64,000 nt of DNA from Daedaleopsis sinensis (taxonomy: Eukaryota > Basidiomycota > Agaricomycetes > Polyporales > Polyporaceae): assembly GCA_033807695.1 (NCBI GenBank), contig CM066307.1, positions 3,100,001-3,164,000 of the forward strand, in the 5' to 3' direction. Shown here piece after piece: positions 11,857 to 22,745 of the stretch (the first letter of the stretch is position 1; the number at the start of each line of letters is the position of its first letter). Below the pieces are notes generated by a model that saw nothing but the letters and a program-made list of their open reading frames with translations, did not search any database and had not been told where the DNA came from. Both the position numbers and the translations under genes were made by a program.

Positions 11857-14800
11857 ATGGCCCCTCGGCCCCGCGAAGCCCAACCCTCCCCCGGACTCCT
11901 CGCGTCAGCATTCAGCTTCGTCTCGCGCGAGATCGAGTCCTTCATCACCACGGCCACGGGTGGAGAGATCCAAGAGGTGAGCGATCTTTGAAACCTCAAG
12001 CGCCTGGTTAGGGTTAGGTCTGTTGATCAAACGCGTTGAACTGACGTTGGTATCCTCGTGCGCAGAGCCAGACACATACTACCAGCCAGCCCGAAGCGTC
12101 CTCATCGCGCGTGACTCTTGATGAGAGAAGGCGGTCAGAAGTGAGAGAGGGGAGGCCGAAACGCGTCAGGAAGCGGAGCGAGGTCGAGACGGACAGGGCG
12201 CGCGCCAAGCGGAGGGTTCGCGACGAAGTCGACAGGGAGCGGGTCGTGAAAGTCGCGAGGAAGAAGTCAATACGGGCGGTCTCTAAGGGGCACGAGCGGG
12301 AGCAAGAGAGGGAGAGGGAGAGGTCGTCCGAGCGGGAGGCTGCTGATGATGAGGATGGTAGGTTTTCCCGCTCAGCCCAAAGTGCGTTTGCAATGCCGAA
12401 CGGAGCTGACCGGGGCAAAGACGAACTCCCTGTTGCGCCCCTCCCGAAGTCGCTGAAGAAGAGACGCGATGCGCCGGTGGCGAACGTCCACCGCGATGTC
12501 GATCCCGAGGATATCCAGGACCCCGAACCACAACGACGAGAGAAGAAGAAACAGCGCTCAGAGGGTGCTACAGGTATGTCGCGTTATACTCAGTTCAGCT
12601 TGGTATGATGATGAGACGTCGTGCAAGATCCGTTGAAGCTCATGCCGCCCCCGCCCCCGCCCCCGCCAAAGTCGATGCCGCCTCCTCCGTCACCTGCACC
12701 ATTCCTCACCATGCCCGGCTCTCTTTTCCCTAGATCCGAGTCCCTCATACCTGAGCCTATTCCTGCAAAATATCAACGTGCGGTTCCCCGCCCACGGACT
12801 CCCTCGCCCCCACCTCTTGACACAGTTGCAGAGGCGACAGAGGCGACAGAATCGACTGGGGAAGTGCTCGAAGAACCTGACAGGCAATTGTCCGAGTCTC
12901 CTAGTCGTGGGCGCCCTACCGCAGTCCGGACGGAGGGAGCAGATGATGTCCTTGGGGTTAGTAGGCGATCATCTGCGCGCTCTCCTTCGCAACAGAGCGA
13001 TGCATCCGCCCCAGGGCCAAGTCTACATGGCCGGCAGTCTGCGCCTACTGCTCTACCACGGTCCGCCAAGGGGAAGGAGCGGGCGTTCGATACCTCGGGC
13101 GAGATCAGGGTTAAAGGAATGGAGGCGGAGTTGAGAGAAGCTCGGGAAGACCATGCGCGCAATGCGCACGGGAGGGATGATGAGGAGCGGGAGAAGGATA
13201 AGCGGCGGATCAGGGTGCTTGAGGAAGAGGTCGCTCGTCTGCGAGCTCAGGTGAGCGAAACCCTGCAAACAATCTACCGTAGTAATAACCGCTTTTCGAT
13301 GCAGCTTGCGCTGAAGACTGATGGAAACACCGCTGTGATGCCTCCGCCCCCACCGCCTCCGCCGCCCCCTCTGTTTAAACCTCCAGCAACTGGAACTTCA
13401 TCGGGGGGATCGACGAACTTCCTTGCGTCTATTCGAGCCAACCTCAAGCACACAGCGCCTCCTGTAGAAGCTCCGATCAATGGTGCATCCTATGGCGGCG
13501 CACGGTCCCGCAAGACCGGTCAACCGACGTTCAACGTTCCGTCCGACAAGATGGCTGCCTTCCTGCGGGAGATGAAGAGCGTAAGGCTACGCAGGGTGGG
13601 CGGAGCGGCGGGGTCTATGGGCCCGCCGTCACTCCCTCCGTCTGCCGCGGGCGACGTCGCCGGCGAAATACCTCGAAGCGCGAGTGGTAGTGGCATGAGC
13701 GATGCCAGGAGGGCTGCGATCCTAGGAGATATGTCGTTTGACGTCGGTGTCGCTGCGAGGATCTTCATTGGGGAAAAGCGGAAGAGGGATGAATTAGATG
13801 AACCTATAGGTAGGTCTCGCCTCTTGATATCATACCAGTCGCCATCTAACCAAACAACCGACGTAGCAGGACCTTCGAAGCGTCGAGAGACTACGTTCAT
13901 CCGCCCCAACAACACTGGAGGCTCGTCGTCGGTGTCCAGCTCGCAGTCATCTTCCTCCTCATCTACGTCTCAGTCCTCCGAAGCTGCATCGCATTATTCT
14001 GCATCCACTACCCAGTCCACAATCGCTGCATCTGACCGATCGTCATCGCACGCGCCCCGATCCAAAACTAGCTCTCAACTGCGCATCTGGCCTGCACGCT
14101 CCACAGGGACGGACATCACCACTCCGTCACTGTGTTCGGACACCGAAGACCACAGCGAAGACAAACCCCCGGACACACCCTCCGACAGCGGCCGCGGCCA
14201 CGGCGACCTCGCACGGACGGTTGACCTGAGGGAGCACCGGCCCGCGAACGAGCTCGAGATCATCGACGTCGACGCGCTGGAGACGCCCCCGAGACGCGAG
14301 CGCGGGCGCAGCGACAGCCCGCTCGTCGAGGCGGAGGCGCGGAAGGACGCGTTCGCGAAACGGCCGCCCGCGAGCCCGATGCCCTTGAAGAGCCCGGCGA
14401 AGCCGCTTCCGCCGGCTCGGGCGAAGACGAAGCCCGCCGTGCCCTCGAAGCTTCCCCTGCCGCGCAGGGTGCCCGTCGCGCCGCGTCCGGACGTGGACGG
14501 GTCCGACAGCGACGATCCGTTGGCGATGGAGCCGCGGGCGCGCACTCGCCGTACCGAGCAGCCCCTGCGAGAGGAGCTGCCTGCTGCCGGGTCATCACGG
14601 GATGCTCGGGAACGCAGCGGGTCGGCGTCCGCGTCCGCACACAGTCGATCCCAGTCGCAGTCGCAGTCTCGTTCGCAGTCTCGTTCGCAGTCGCGCGCGC
14701 ACGCTCCGCCCGCCGCCAACGGCGCAGAGTCGAGATCCTCTGCGCAGATGACGAACCACGCACGCAGACGGCTGACGCTCGACGAGGAGATGCGCAGGGC

Positions 14801-15119
14801 AGGCGACAGCCTCTGGCGGGAGTCGTCCGAGGAGCGGGAGCGGACGCCCAGTCCGCCGGGGGAAGATCTGGAGAGCGGGCATCTCGTCGCGCTCGGCACG
14901 AAGAGCAGCAAGCGGGGCTTCCTGGCACGAGGGGGCGGGGCGGGGCCGCCGGTGTTCATGGGCGAGGGGTACGTGCAGGGCGCAGGTCCGAGCGAGGACG
15001 AGGACGGTGGGCTCGGCCTGACGGAGGGGGCGGGAGAGGGGGTCCCCACAGTAGTGCGATCTAAGAGTGCGAGCACTAGTGCTCGTAGTGGGGGCTCTAG
15101 AGGCTTGCGGAGGAGGTGA
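11857..15119 (+). CDS. large disordered proline/serine/arginine-rich protein
   Basis: No enzyme domain is recognisable. Order: a short N-terminus (MAPRPREAQPSPG, then LLASAFSFVSREIESFI); a highly charged Arg/Glu block; a poly-proline block (PPPPPPPPKSMPPPP); a coiled coil at about 13.10-13.25 kb (GMEAELREAREDHARN ... RRIRVLEEEVARLRAQ); a second run of about ten prolines; a conserved-looking pair of helices (FLASIRANLKHT and DKMAAFLREMKSVRLRRV); then about 440 residues of Ser/Pro/Arg low complexity with SQSQSQSRSQSRSQSR. The poly-Pro followed by LASIRANLKH resembles actin/WH2-type scaffolds only superficially. Introns: 11977-12065, 12574-12627, 13251-13304 (in frame) and 13810-13869. The stop is 15117-15119. 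Clearly protein coding; function unknown. A nuclear or cortical scaffold would be a guess. Confidence 0.75.
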
Positions 15120-15622
15120 TGCGGTGGGATTTACTAGGCCTTGGCCCTGAACTGGTAGTACATATCTTGTCGATTTGTTGTTTGCTCTCCGAGTACCTCG
15201 CTATCTACAGTCTACAGTATTTGTTACACGATGTATAACCTTCTTGTACTGTCCATGTCCAACCGAGTCTCCAAAGCTAGTGGTAGGTCTGACCTGCCTA
15301 TACCGCTATAGTGCTGTGCTACTACGAATGCAAAGTCTAAAATAGCCACATATTAGTAAGTAAGTATGGGATGGTACCGGTACCCCTTACGCGAAACCAT
15401 GACGTCTTCCCACAACGATGTCCGCCATGAACCCGTCGGACGCGGGCGAGACAGTCTGTGGGAGACAGCCGTCCGCACCGTGCCCCTAAACTTCTTCGTC
15501 TCCTCCATCCTCTAGGCCTCCGGGGCGTCGTGCGCGTCCTCAACTAGTCAAACTGGGGGTCACTCTTCACTCTCGCTAGGTTCTATATCGTCTGCCCACC
15601 GAGGACCCCGACACGAAGTGGG
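15120..15622. other. intergenic
   Basis: About 500 bp with no supported gene: the 3' end of the disordered-protein gene and the CWH43 promoter. A GGTACC-centred palindrome lies at about 15374-15384. A short antisense frame at 15337-15543 has no support. Confidence 0.5.
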
Positions 15623-18600
15623 ATGGCGGCCGTACGACAGAAACTCGTCCCTTTAGTGCTGAGGGCGTCGACGATCGCCCGAGCGCACACGTACCTCGCC
15701 CTCGCCGCGTTCTTGTCAGCTCTCTTCACCGGCTGCGCGCTGCACTACAAGAAGATAGTCAAGAACGGCGTGGCTGGATACCCAGAGGAGTGGTTCCCAT
15801 CCGTGTCCGCAACGTGAGCCTTTTTCCCATCTCTGGTGCAGCAAAACCACACCGTTCCATGCCACAATGTTGTAATTGACGCGTGCGCGGGGTGGTTCCT
15901 GCCACACAGGATAGGCGATTGGTACCCGGAGCGCAACATCTTCCAGCTGCTCATCGCGTTGAACTCCGGTGAGTTCCCAATTCAAACTTGAAGCGACCAG
16001 GAAACCAACTGAACGGTCGCGTATAGGACCTCGATTCGCGTTGGTCGCGCTCCAGTATTACTTGCACCGCAATGCCTCTTCAAGCATTCCCGGCTTTCTC
16101 CTCCTCGTCGGCATCCTACGCACACTTTCCTGCGGAGGATGGGTGTACGTCACGTCCAGCGACGACCATGACGTCCACGACGTCCTCATGATCAGCTACA
16201 TTGTACTCAACATCCCTTGGATGTTCGGCTCGTGGTTCTGTACCCCTCCACACTATGCTGCTGCGCGCAGTCGAAGGTATGTAGTCTACTGTCATGTTCT
16301 CCTGCCCGACTGACTCTTCGCACAGGCGGTGGACATCTATAGCGTGCGTACAAATAGACTGTTGCAGACGTCCGAGTTCGAGCTAGACAGCGCGTCGCTG
16401 CAGGTTCTTCGCATCTCTCATACCTATGGTCCACTTCTTCATTCAGCACAAAGTGCATCGCATACCTGGAGGTAAGTGTTTCTTCGCTAGTGGCACAACT
16501 TTGGACCACCATTGAACCGCACTGGCAGCATATACCCGTTACAGCTTCTTCGAATGGGGTCTCATACTTTTCGACATCTTGTACGACTCTTCTACGGAGC
16601 TCGACTTCCGCACAGCAGACCTCAAGGTAGCGTCCTTTACGAGATTATGTTTGCAACAGTTGACTTACAGCGACCATGTACCCCATTGCAGATCACTATT
16701 GGAACTCTGGGTGGGGGATCGTCAGCGTCAGACAAAATGTACCAAGAATTGAATCGTCTAGCGTGAATGCGTGTTGATATAATTCTACTCAGAAACCAAG
16801 CCGACGCGTCCGTGACGATGGCTGCACAGTCTCTTGCGGAACAGGCCGCCCACTCGGATGTCACAGTCATCACATCCAGTGAGAAAGCAGCTGAGGTGCA
16901 GCACCCAAAGGTTCCTAGCGACTCCCTATATGCGCAGGGGCGGCCTGCAATATCATTCCTCAGCGACCTTTACCTCTGTACGTTGGCTCTACCTCACCTG
17001 TAGACACGCTGACGGGGGGCATTGCAGCATACATCTATTGGTCCGTCTACACGGCGCTCGCCCCTACGCTGTTCTACTTCTCAGTATGGGAGCTGGGCAT
17101 TTCGGGTCAAGAACTCGCACTCCTGTCGACTTTGTCCCCGATCTTCCTAGGCATCACTCCGTTCAAGGAGTGGGCACACACTAGAGAAGGGCGCACCATC
17201 CTGCATAGTCTATCACTCGTAGGACTGCTGGCGTATGTGTCGAAAAGCCCACTGGTGAGGCTGTTGCTGGTGACATTTGCGAACTCGGCTGCTTCAGTGG
17301 GTGCCGCCGTCCAGTGGTTTGGTGGGGAAGACGGCGATGCTGCATACCACGCACTAGGTACGTGCCATAAATTAGCCCGCCAGTCGACGAATCGCTGACG
17401 CCATGCGGGCGGACAACAGTAACGGGGCTTGGATTTCTTGTATCGTCTGTATCCAAGCATGCAAACCACTCGAACAATCCAGGTATGTCGCAGGAAATCG
17501 CAAATCCCACATTTGGTGCCCACTCACTGCTCACGCAGTTTGGCCATTCGTGAACGAACAGTCTGGCGGATACAACAAGACGGGCATCGCGCTCGCATGC
17601 CTTGCGCTCTTCGAGTATGCCCGCCGTCCAGCCATCCCCGTCACCTCTCCGTCCCCTCCCAAGAAGACAGCATCCGAGTCCGCGGCCCCCCCGGCCCCCG
17701 AAGCACATTGGCTCTCTGGGGCCATCGCCCTCGGGGGTCTCATCTTCTCTCTCCATTCGCTCCTCTCCGACCCGAGCACACTCATTGCCTGGTCCTGGAC
17801 TGGATACCCGACCACAGGACCCGTCCCGCGCCAACACGGCTCGCTCACGCACATCGCGCAAGCAGCAGGCCTCGCGCTGGCCGTGTCCGCGTCTGGAGCG
17901 CTCGCGCACCCACTCTACCTCGCGTTCGGGGCGGGCAGCGCGTGCGCGTTGTACGCCTACAAGGACTGGGCGGGGTACGCTGGGGCCCTCGGCGTCGCCG
18001 CGTTCCTCATGGGCGCGGTGCCGACCGTGTGGGCGCGCGCGAGGGCAGGCGCGCGGGCGGGGGGCGTGGCGAAGACTGCAGCGGCCGCGTGGCTCGTCGT
18101 GTGCGTGTTCGACGTCGCGAGCACCTTCACGGTCGCGTACGCGTTCGTCCCAGGGGGCGTCTACTTCCGCGAGCGGACAAACTGGTAAGACTCAGAGGCG
18201 TTCCCGGAACGTACCCGTACGGGCTCCTAGTTGCTGAGCGGGTGCTGACGATCGTCCGGCATGTGGTGCAGGGTGCTCGGCGCGCAGTTTGCGTGCATCG
18301 CGCTTGCGTTTCGGTGGCCCCGCGGCGGCGCGTCGTCTGCTGTGCCGCGAGCGACGCTTCCGAAGCACGCACGGCACATGGTGCAGTACACGCTCGCGCT
18401 CGTGGTGGTGCTCTCGCTCCTGGTGTCGCAGTACCGAGCGACACGCGCGGTGGACCCGCGGCCGCACCGGCCCGCCTCGCGCATCGTGCGCGCGGGCATA
18501 TGGACGGTGCACTTCGGGATCGACAACGAGGGGCGGGACAGCCAGCGGCGCATGCGGGATCTGGTCAGGTGGGTGCCTTTTGGGACGGAGCACTGCACAC

Positions 18601-19915
18601 GCGAGGTGTTCATGGTTGTCGCTTGCAGAGATATGGAGCTCGACGTCGTCGGCCTGCTCGAAACGGATTTGCACGTCAGTGGTTGCTACACGGTATCGGA
18701 TTGCTGGGGTTGAGCTCACTGATGCTTGGTCTGTGGCAGCGGGTTGTGTTTGGAAATCGCGACCTGTGAGGAGAGATCCGTGATGAGCTCTAGTCGAGCA
18801 GCCACTGACTGGTGACTGTCCTGCAGATCCCTGGTTATGGCCGAGGAGCTTGGCTTCGTGAGTTGGAATCCCATTGACCTCACAGAAGCTGCTTACACCC
18901 CTGTATGTAGCATGTCGACATAGGTCCCGGACCCAACCAGCACACATGGGGCGCGGTCCTCCTCTCCAAGGCAAGTCGCCGACATGAAATATCCTGCCGT
19001 AGCTCAGCTGATGAGGCTGCAGTTCCCCATCATCAACTCCACGCACCACCTCTTGCCCTCGCCGGACGGCGAGCTCGCCCCGGCGATCGAGGCGTACCTC
19101 GACATGTTCGGGACAGAAGTCAAGGTCATCGTCGCGCACAACGGCCAAGGTGTGTAACTCTCGACAGATACCGTACACTAGCCACCTGCTGATCCCTTTC
19201 ATTTCTCTTCTCTTCTCTTCCGTCCCGACTAGAGGAGACCCCGCTGGACCGGGAGCTGCAGTCTACTGCGCTCGCGCGGCTCCTGTCCGAGTCGTACCCT
19301 GCGCCTGTCATCTTCCTCGGCTACGTCGTCACGAAACCGCACGCCGCCCGTCCCGCGCCGTATGAGATCATGGTCGCCGACGGGAAGGTGCACGACGTCG
19401 ACGACGAGGATGTCGACCGGTGGTGAGTCGGCCGCGGGCATGCACGTTGCCGCCTCTGCACTGACCAACGCGATCCCTCACTGCAGGTGCGAGTACATAT
19501 TCTACCGCGGCCTGTACCGCACGTCGTACGCGCGGGTCTCGCGGGGGCTCGTCACGGACACCGAGATGCAGATCGGGCAGTTCGTCGTCCCGCGCCCGGG
19601 GACGGGCGTGACAGACGACAGCAGGGATGCCCGGTACATGCGCTCCTTCAAGGAGACGCTGCCCGAAGACCATGTGAGTTGTCCCCGCTCGTCTGTACTT
19701 ACCTCCGCGCGTGTGTCTGAACCGTGAACGGACTTGGGTCCTGGCAGTGGTTCCCGATGCCGTACTACCCAGAATTGGGCGGGAAGAACGGCCATGCGTA
19801 CCATGTCTTCAATACGGTACGTGCGATCGAACTCGGCGGATGGATGCGTCGTTGCTCATGCCAGACGCGGTCGCAGCCTCTGTACTACAAGATACCCCAA
19901 GACGCACTGTTGTAG
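15623..19915 (+). CDS. CWH43: CWH43, GPI-anchor ceramide remodelling protein
   Basis: Cwh43 replaces the diacylglycerol of GPI anchors with ceramide in the ER. The protein has the fungal fused form: an N-terminal Frag1/DRAM/PGAP2-like domain, a central multi-TM domain and a C-terminal endonuclease/exonuclease/phosphatase-like domain. The start [17 protein letters not shown] is followed by TM1, [20 protein letters not shown] and, across intron 1, [14 protein letters not shown], the family signature. The C-terminal part reads [81 protein letters not shown], and ends [13 protein letters not shown] + [16 protein letters not shown] (19913-19915). At least fifteen introns are implied. Its 3' end is duplicated at 22.28-22.75 kb. 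Confidence 0.92.
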
Positions 19916-20374
19916 CATTTCCGTTGTGTAAGGTGCGGAGCCGCTGGTGCGCCTGGAAAGTGCTGTATGTATACTGTACGCCATTCTTGTTGTAATGTTG
20001 AAGTTCCTTGTTGTTGTGCTCTGTACATCAATTCCCATATCCATCTCCACTCTCCACTTTCGTTTTCGTCTTCGTGACGGTCAGTGGGAGCGAAGGACAT
20101 CCCGCGACAACCCGGTGCCAGTGATCAAGCAGACCGCCGCAGCGATGCAGAGGCGAGAGAGATGTTCTTCGAGTCAAAGAAATAGGCCACGACGTCGACC
20201 ATGACTCGGATGCACCCTGCGAGACGGAAGCGCTTAGCGAGCAGTACTTACCCTCACATCATGCATGTCTCATAAGGTTCTAGGTCCCACGGTCAGAAAT
20301 CTTTCAATCAAAAACCGCGTGATCATTAATTCATTAATAACTCGCAAGGTTGCCCTCCAACTTCAACAACCACC
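19916..20374. other. CWH43 3' UTR and F-box promoter
   Basis: About 460 bp. The first 150 bp, TGTAAGGTGCGGAGC to about 20060, reappear diverged at 22.62-22.75 kb, so they belong to the duplicated unit. An AT-rich stretch with ATTAATTCATTAAT (20321-20340) precedes the F-box ATG. Confidence 0.55.
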
Positions 20375-22212
20375 ATGTCAGACCGAAGGTGCGTCCTACA
20401 TACTACCAGATATCTTCAGCCATCGAAGGAAACTGACAATTGTAACAGCCTCTGCGACCTTGACCACGACTCGTTAGTGCACATCCTCGAGGCAGTGGTA
20501 GGCGAACTTCGCGACCTACGCTCATTGACTTCGGCTTGCAAGCGGATTCGTCATATTGGCGCACCGATCCTTTTTCATAGCGTCCGAGTTGCTCCTCGGG
20601 GTCTTCTACCTGATTGCATGCTGCCGTCTTCCATTCTGACGCACATCTCGTACGTTCTGCTGATTGAAGTGGTGACGCAGCAGTGACTGACCGTTTTGGA
20701 TTCGACAAGACACATTGGAATCCGCGGGGTTCACATCTTCCATGAGGGTATGGAAGCGCAGCTCTTGGCTGCGATAGAGCAGATGCCCAAATTGCGAACA
20801 ATCACCGTCTCCGGCATACCCTCTGACAACAATGAATTTTACGGCGCATCCTGGATGTTTATGAGGCGGATCCTCTCCATTTCGCACATTCGCTCCTTGA
20901 CAATCGACGGCACGGCGATAATGTGCATCCCACCCCATCCCGAGCTATTCGTAGACTCCTTGCCTACTCGTCCTGCTCTTACCTCGCTGCATATCTCTAT
21001 GTGGGACTATCGCGGCCATCCTCGCGCTATCGGGTTCGATATCGACCTCGTGTTCCTACTATTGAAGAGGTCACAGGAGTCTATCGAGTCGCTGATACTT
21101 CCAAGCGAGCTAATTCCCATGAAGCTGGTATATGAAACGGACTGGCCCCGTCTCCGCGAGCTCGTCATACGCGGACACCGAAACATTGTCCTCAACTCCT
21201 CTGGTATTACCCCAATGTCAGTATTCGCTCGCATGCCCAATCTACGCAGGCTCGAGATCGACTTCTCGCACGACAAAGTCATAGGCCACCAAGTGATTTG
21301 GACGCCAGGTGCGGTTACGTTGCCGTGGCCCCATCTGGAAGTTCTCTCCGTGTCTTATCCCCGTCCGGAGGACGAACTTTATGACCATCTTCCCACTACC
21401 ATACGTCGCCTTGCGCTACGGTGTTGGCCCAGACACTACGTCCACATGCTTCATGCCCATCGTATCATATTGGAGGGTATGGGCTGGAGATCTCCGGTAT
21501 TGTCCGCGTCGGAGATGCATACAATCCTCTCTCGCTGCGGCTCGTCTGGACGTCTTGTCCATCTGCAACACCTTGAACTGGAGTACCAAGCTGACAGCGA
21601 GGATACGGTCCTGCTCCGCTCGATATCAGACTTATTCCCGAACCTTGTGTACCTTCGAGTTTATAGGTATCGAGAGGCAGGAGTTTCAGAAGTTCCTATG
21701 GTGAGTTTCTGTGCTCCGCACGCGACGACATTCAAGATGCTGAATGGCTGATCCTCATGCCCGATAGGTGGAAATCGCACGAGCCCTCTCCCGGCTGGAG
21801 AAGCTCCGTGTCCTTCGCTTCCATCTTGACCTCAAGGGCCTTACCCATCCATATAGTTATCATGTCGAGGCACCACCGCCTGCACCCAACCCACCTTCGT
21901 TTGAAGACGCGGCGGACCTCTTTGCGAAGAATCTCGGTCCATCGATCGAGTGTTTCGGGTTCATGACTCGATTCGCAAACTGGAACCAATGGAGAATGTA
22001 CCGCATAATTCGGAGTGGGGGACAATTGCGGGCCGAGCTACAACCAAAGGCCAAGGTTGATATATTCGGGTACCCGTAAGTTATGATACAGTTTCGCCGT
22101 TCGACTGGATACAAACTGATATCATCTCATCTCCAGGGTTAATGACCCCGAGGCGCCTCATTGCTGGCACGTCTTGGACCCTATAGATTACGAGATGGAC
22201 CAGAACCTCTAA
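20375..22212 (+). CDS. F-box-like / leucine-rich fungal protein
   Basis: Substrate-receptor type protein for SCF ubiquitin ligases, of the expanded agaricomycete class. Exon 1 gives MSDR; after a short intron comes an F-box-like motif (SLCDLDHDSLVHILEAVVGE, LRSLTSACKRIRHIGAPILF) where Skp1 would bind. About 400 residues follow with degenerate leucine-rich strands (MPKLRTITVSG, IRSLTIDG, WPRLRELVIRG, MPNLRRLEIDF, WPHLEVLSVSY, LVHLQHLELEY, LEKLRVLRFHLDL). Introns: about 20393-20449, near 20650-20710, 21700-21767 and 22077-22137. The end reads HCWHVLDPIDYEMDQNL-stop (22210-22212). The target is unknown. The gene lies between the two copies of the CWH43 3' end, and the family is often lineage-specific. 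Confidence 0.8.
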
Positions 22213-22283
22213 CTCAAGATATACACCTAAGAGTCGTAGACAGTATTGACCTTGAAAAGCTGCCTACAACTTTTATACGCTGC

Positions 22284-22745
22284 AGATCGACATAGGTCCC
22301 CGAACAAACCAGCTCCCTCTTGAAGACAAGTCGCCGCCATTGGTATTCCCTGGCCGTAGTGAGGTAGAGGCTGATCAGAAGGCTACCGACTTGAGAGTGA
22401 CAACAAAACCGGACACTCGCACGCCTGGCACGGTGGAGGCGGTGATCGAGCCACGCCATGGCACTCGGGGGAGGTGCTTGGCCGGCAGAAACTTGAACGG
22501 ACATATCTACCATGTCTTCAGTACGGTGCACGTCGCCGATCTCGACGGACGAATGCGGCGTTGCTCATGCCAGATGGGTTCGCAGTCTCTGCCTTACAGT
22601 ACACCCCAAGTCGTGTTGTCGCAATGTCTCCATCCGTTGTGTATGGTGCAGAACAGCTGGTGGACCCGGAGACTGTTGTATGTATGCTGTACCGTAGCCC
22701 TCTACCTTGCTGTTGTGCTCTGTACATCATGGTCATCTCCACTCT
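22284..22745 (+). pseudogene. broken duplicate of the CWH43 3' end
   Basis: Two blocks align with CWH43. GATCGACATAGGTCCCC (about 22286) to the GCCGTAGTGAGG region matches the [11 protein letters not shown] exon and next intron at 18.91-19.02 kb. ACCATGTCTTCAGTACGG (22509) through CTGTACATCAT (22731) matches 19.80-20.03 kb: last intron, last exon and 3' UTR. The coding part between is missing or unrecognisable. The YHVF-S/N codons persist, but the terminal exon (CCTTACAGTACACCCCAAG) has lost its frame. The copy overlaps the last codons and stop of AP-3 beta on the other strand. Confidence 0.8.

Noticed and set aside
14075..15076. 333-codon antisense frame opposite the disordered protein
   Set aside because: Ser/Arg/Pro shadow of low-complexity coding on the other strand.
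17429..18769. 446-codon plus frame within CWH43
   Set aside because: Wrong frame of CWH43 exons; Arg/His-rich with no signature, while the frame at 17403-18188 carries the membrane segments.
18192..19202. 336-codon antisense frame across CWH43
   Set aside because: Covers proven CWH43 exons and introns; composition driven, no family.
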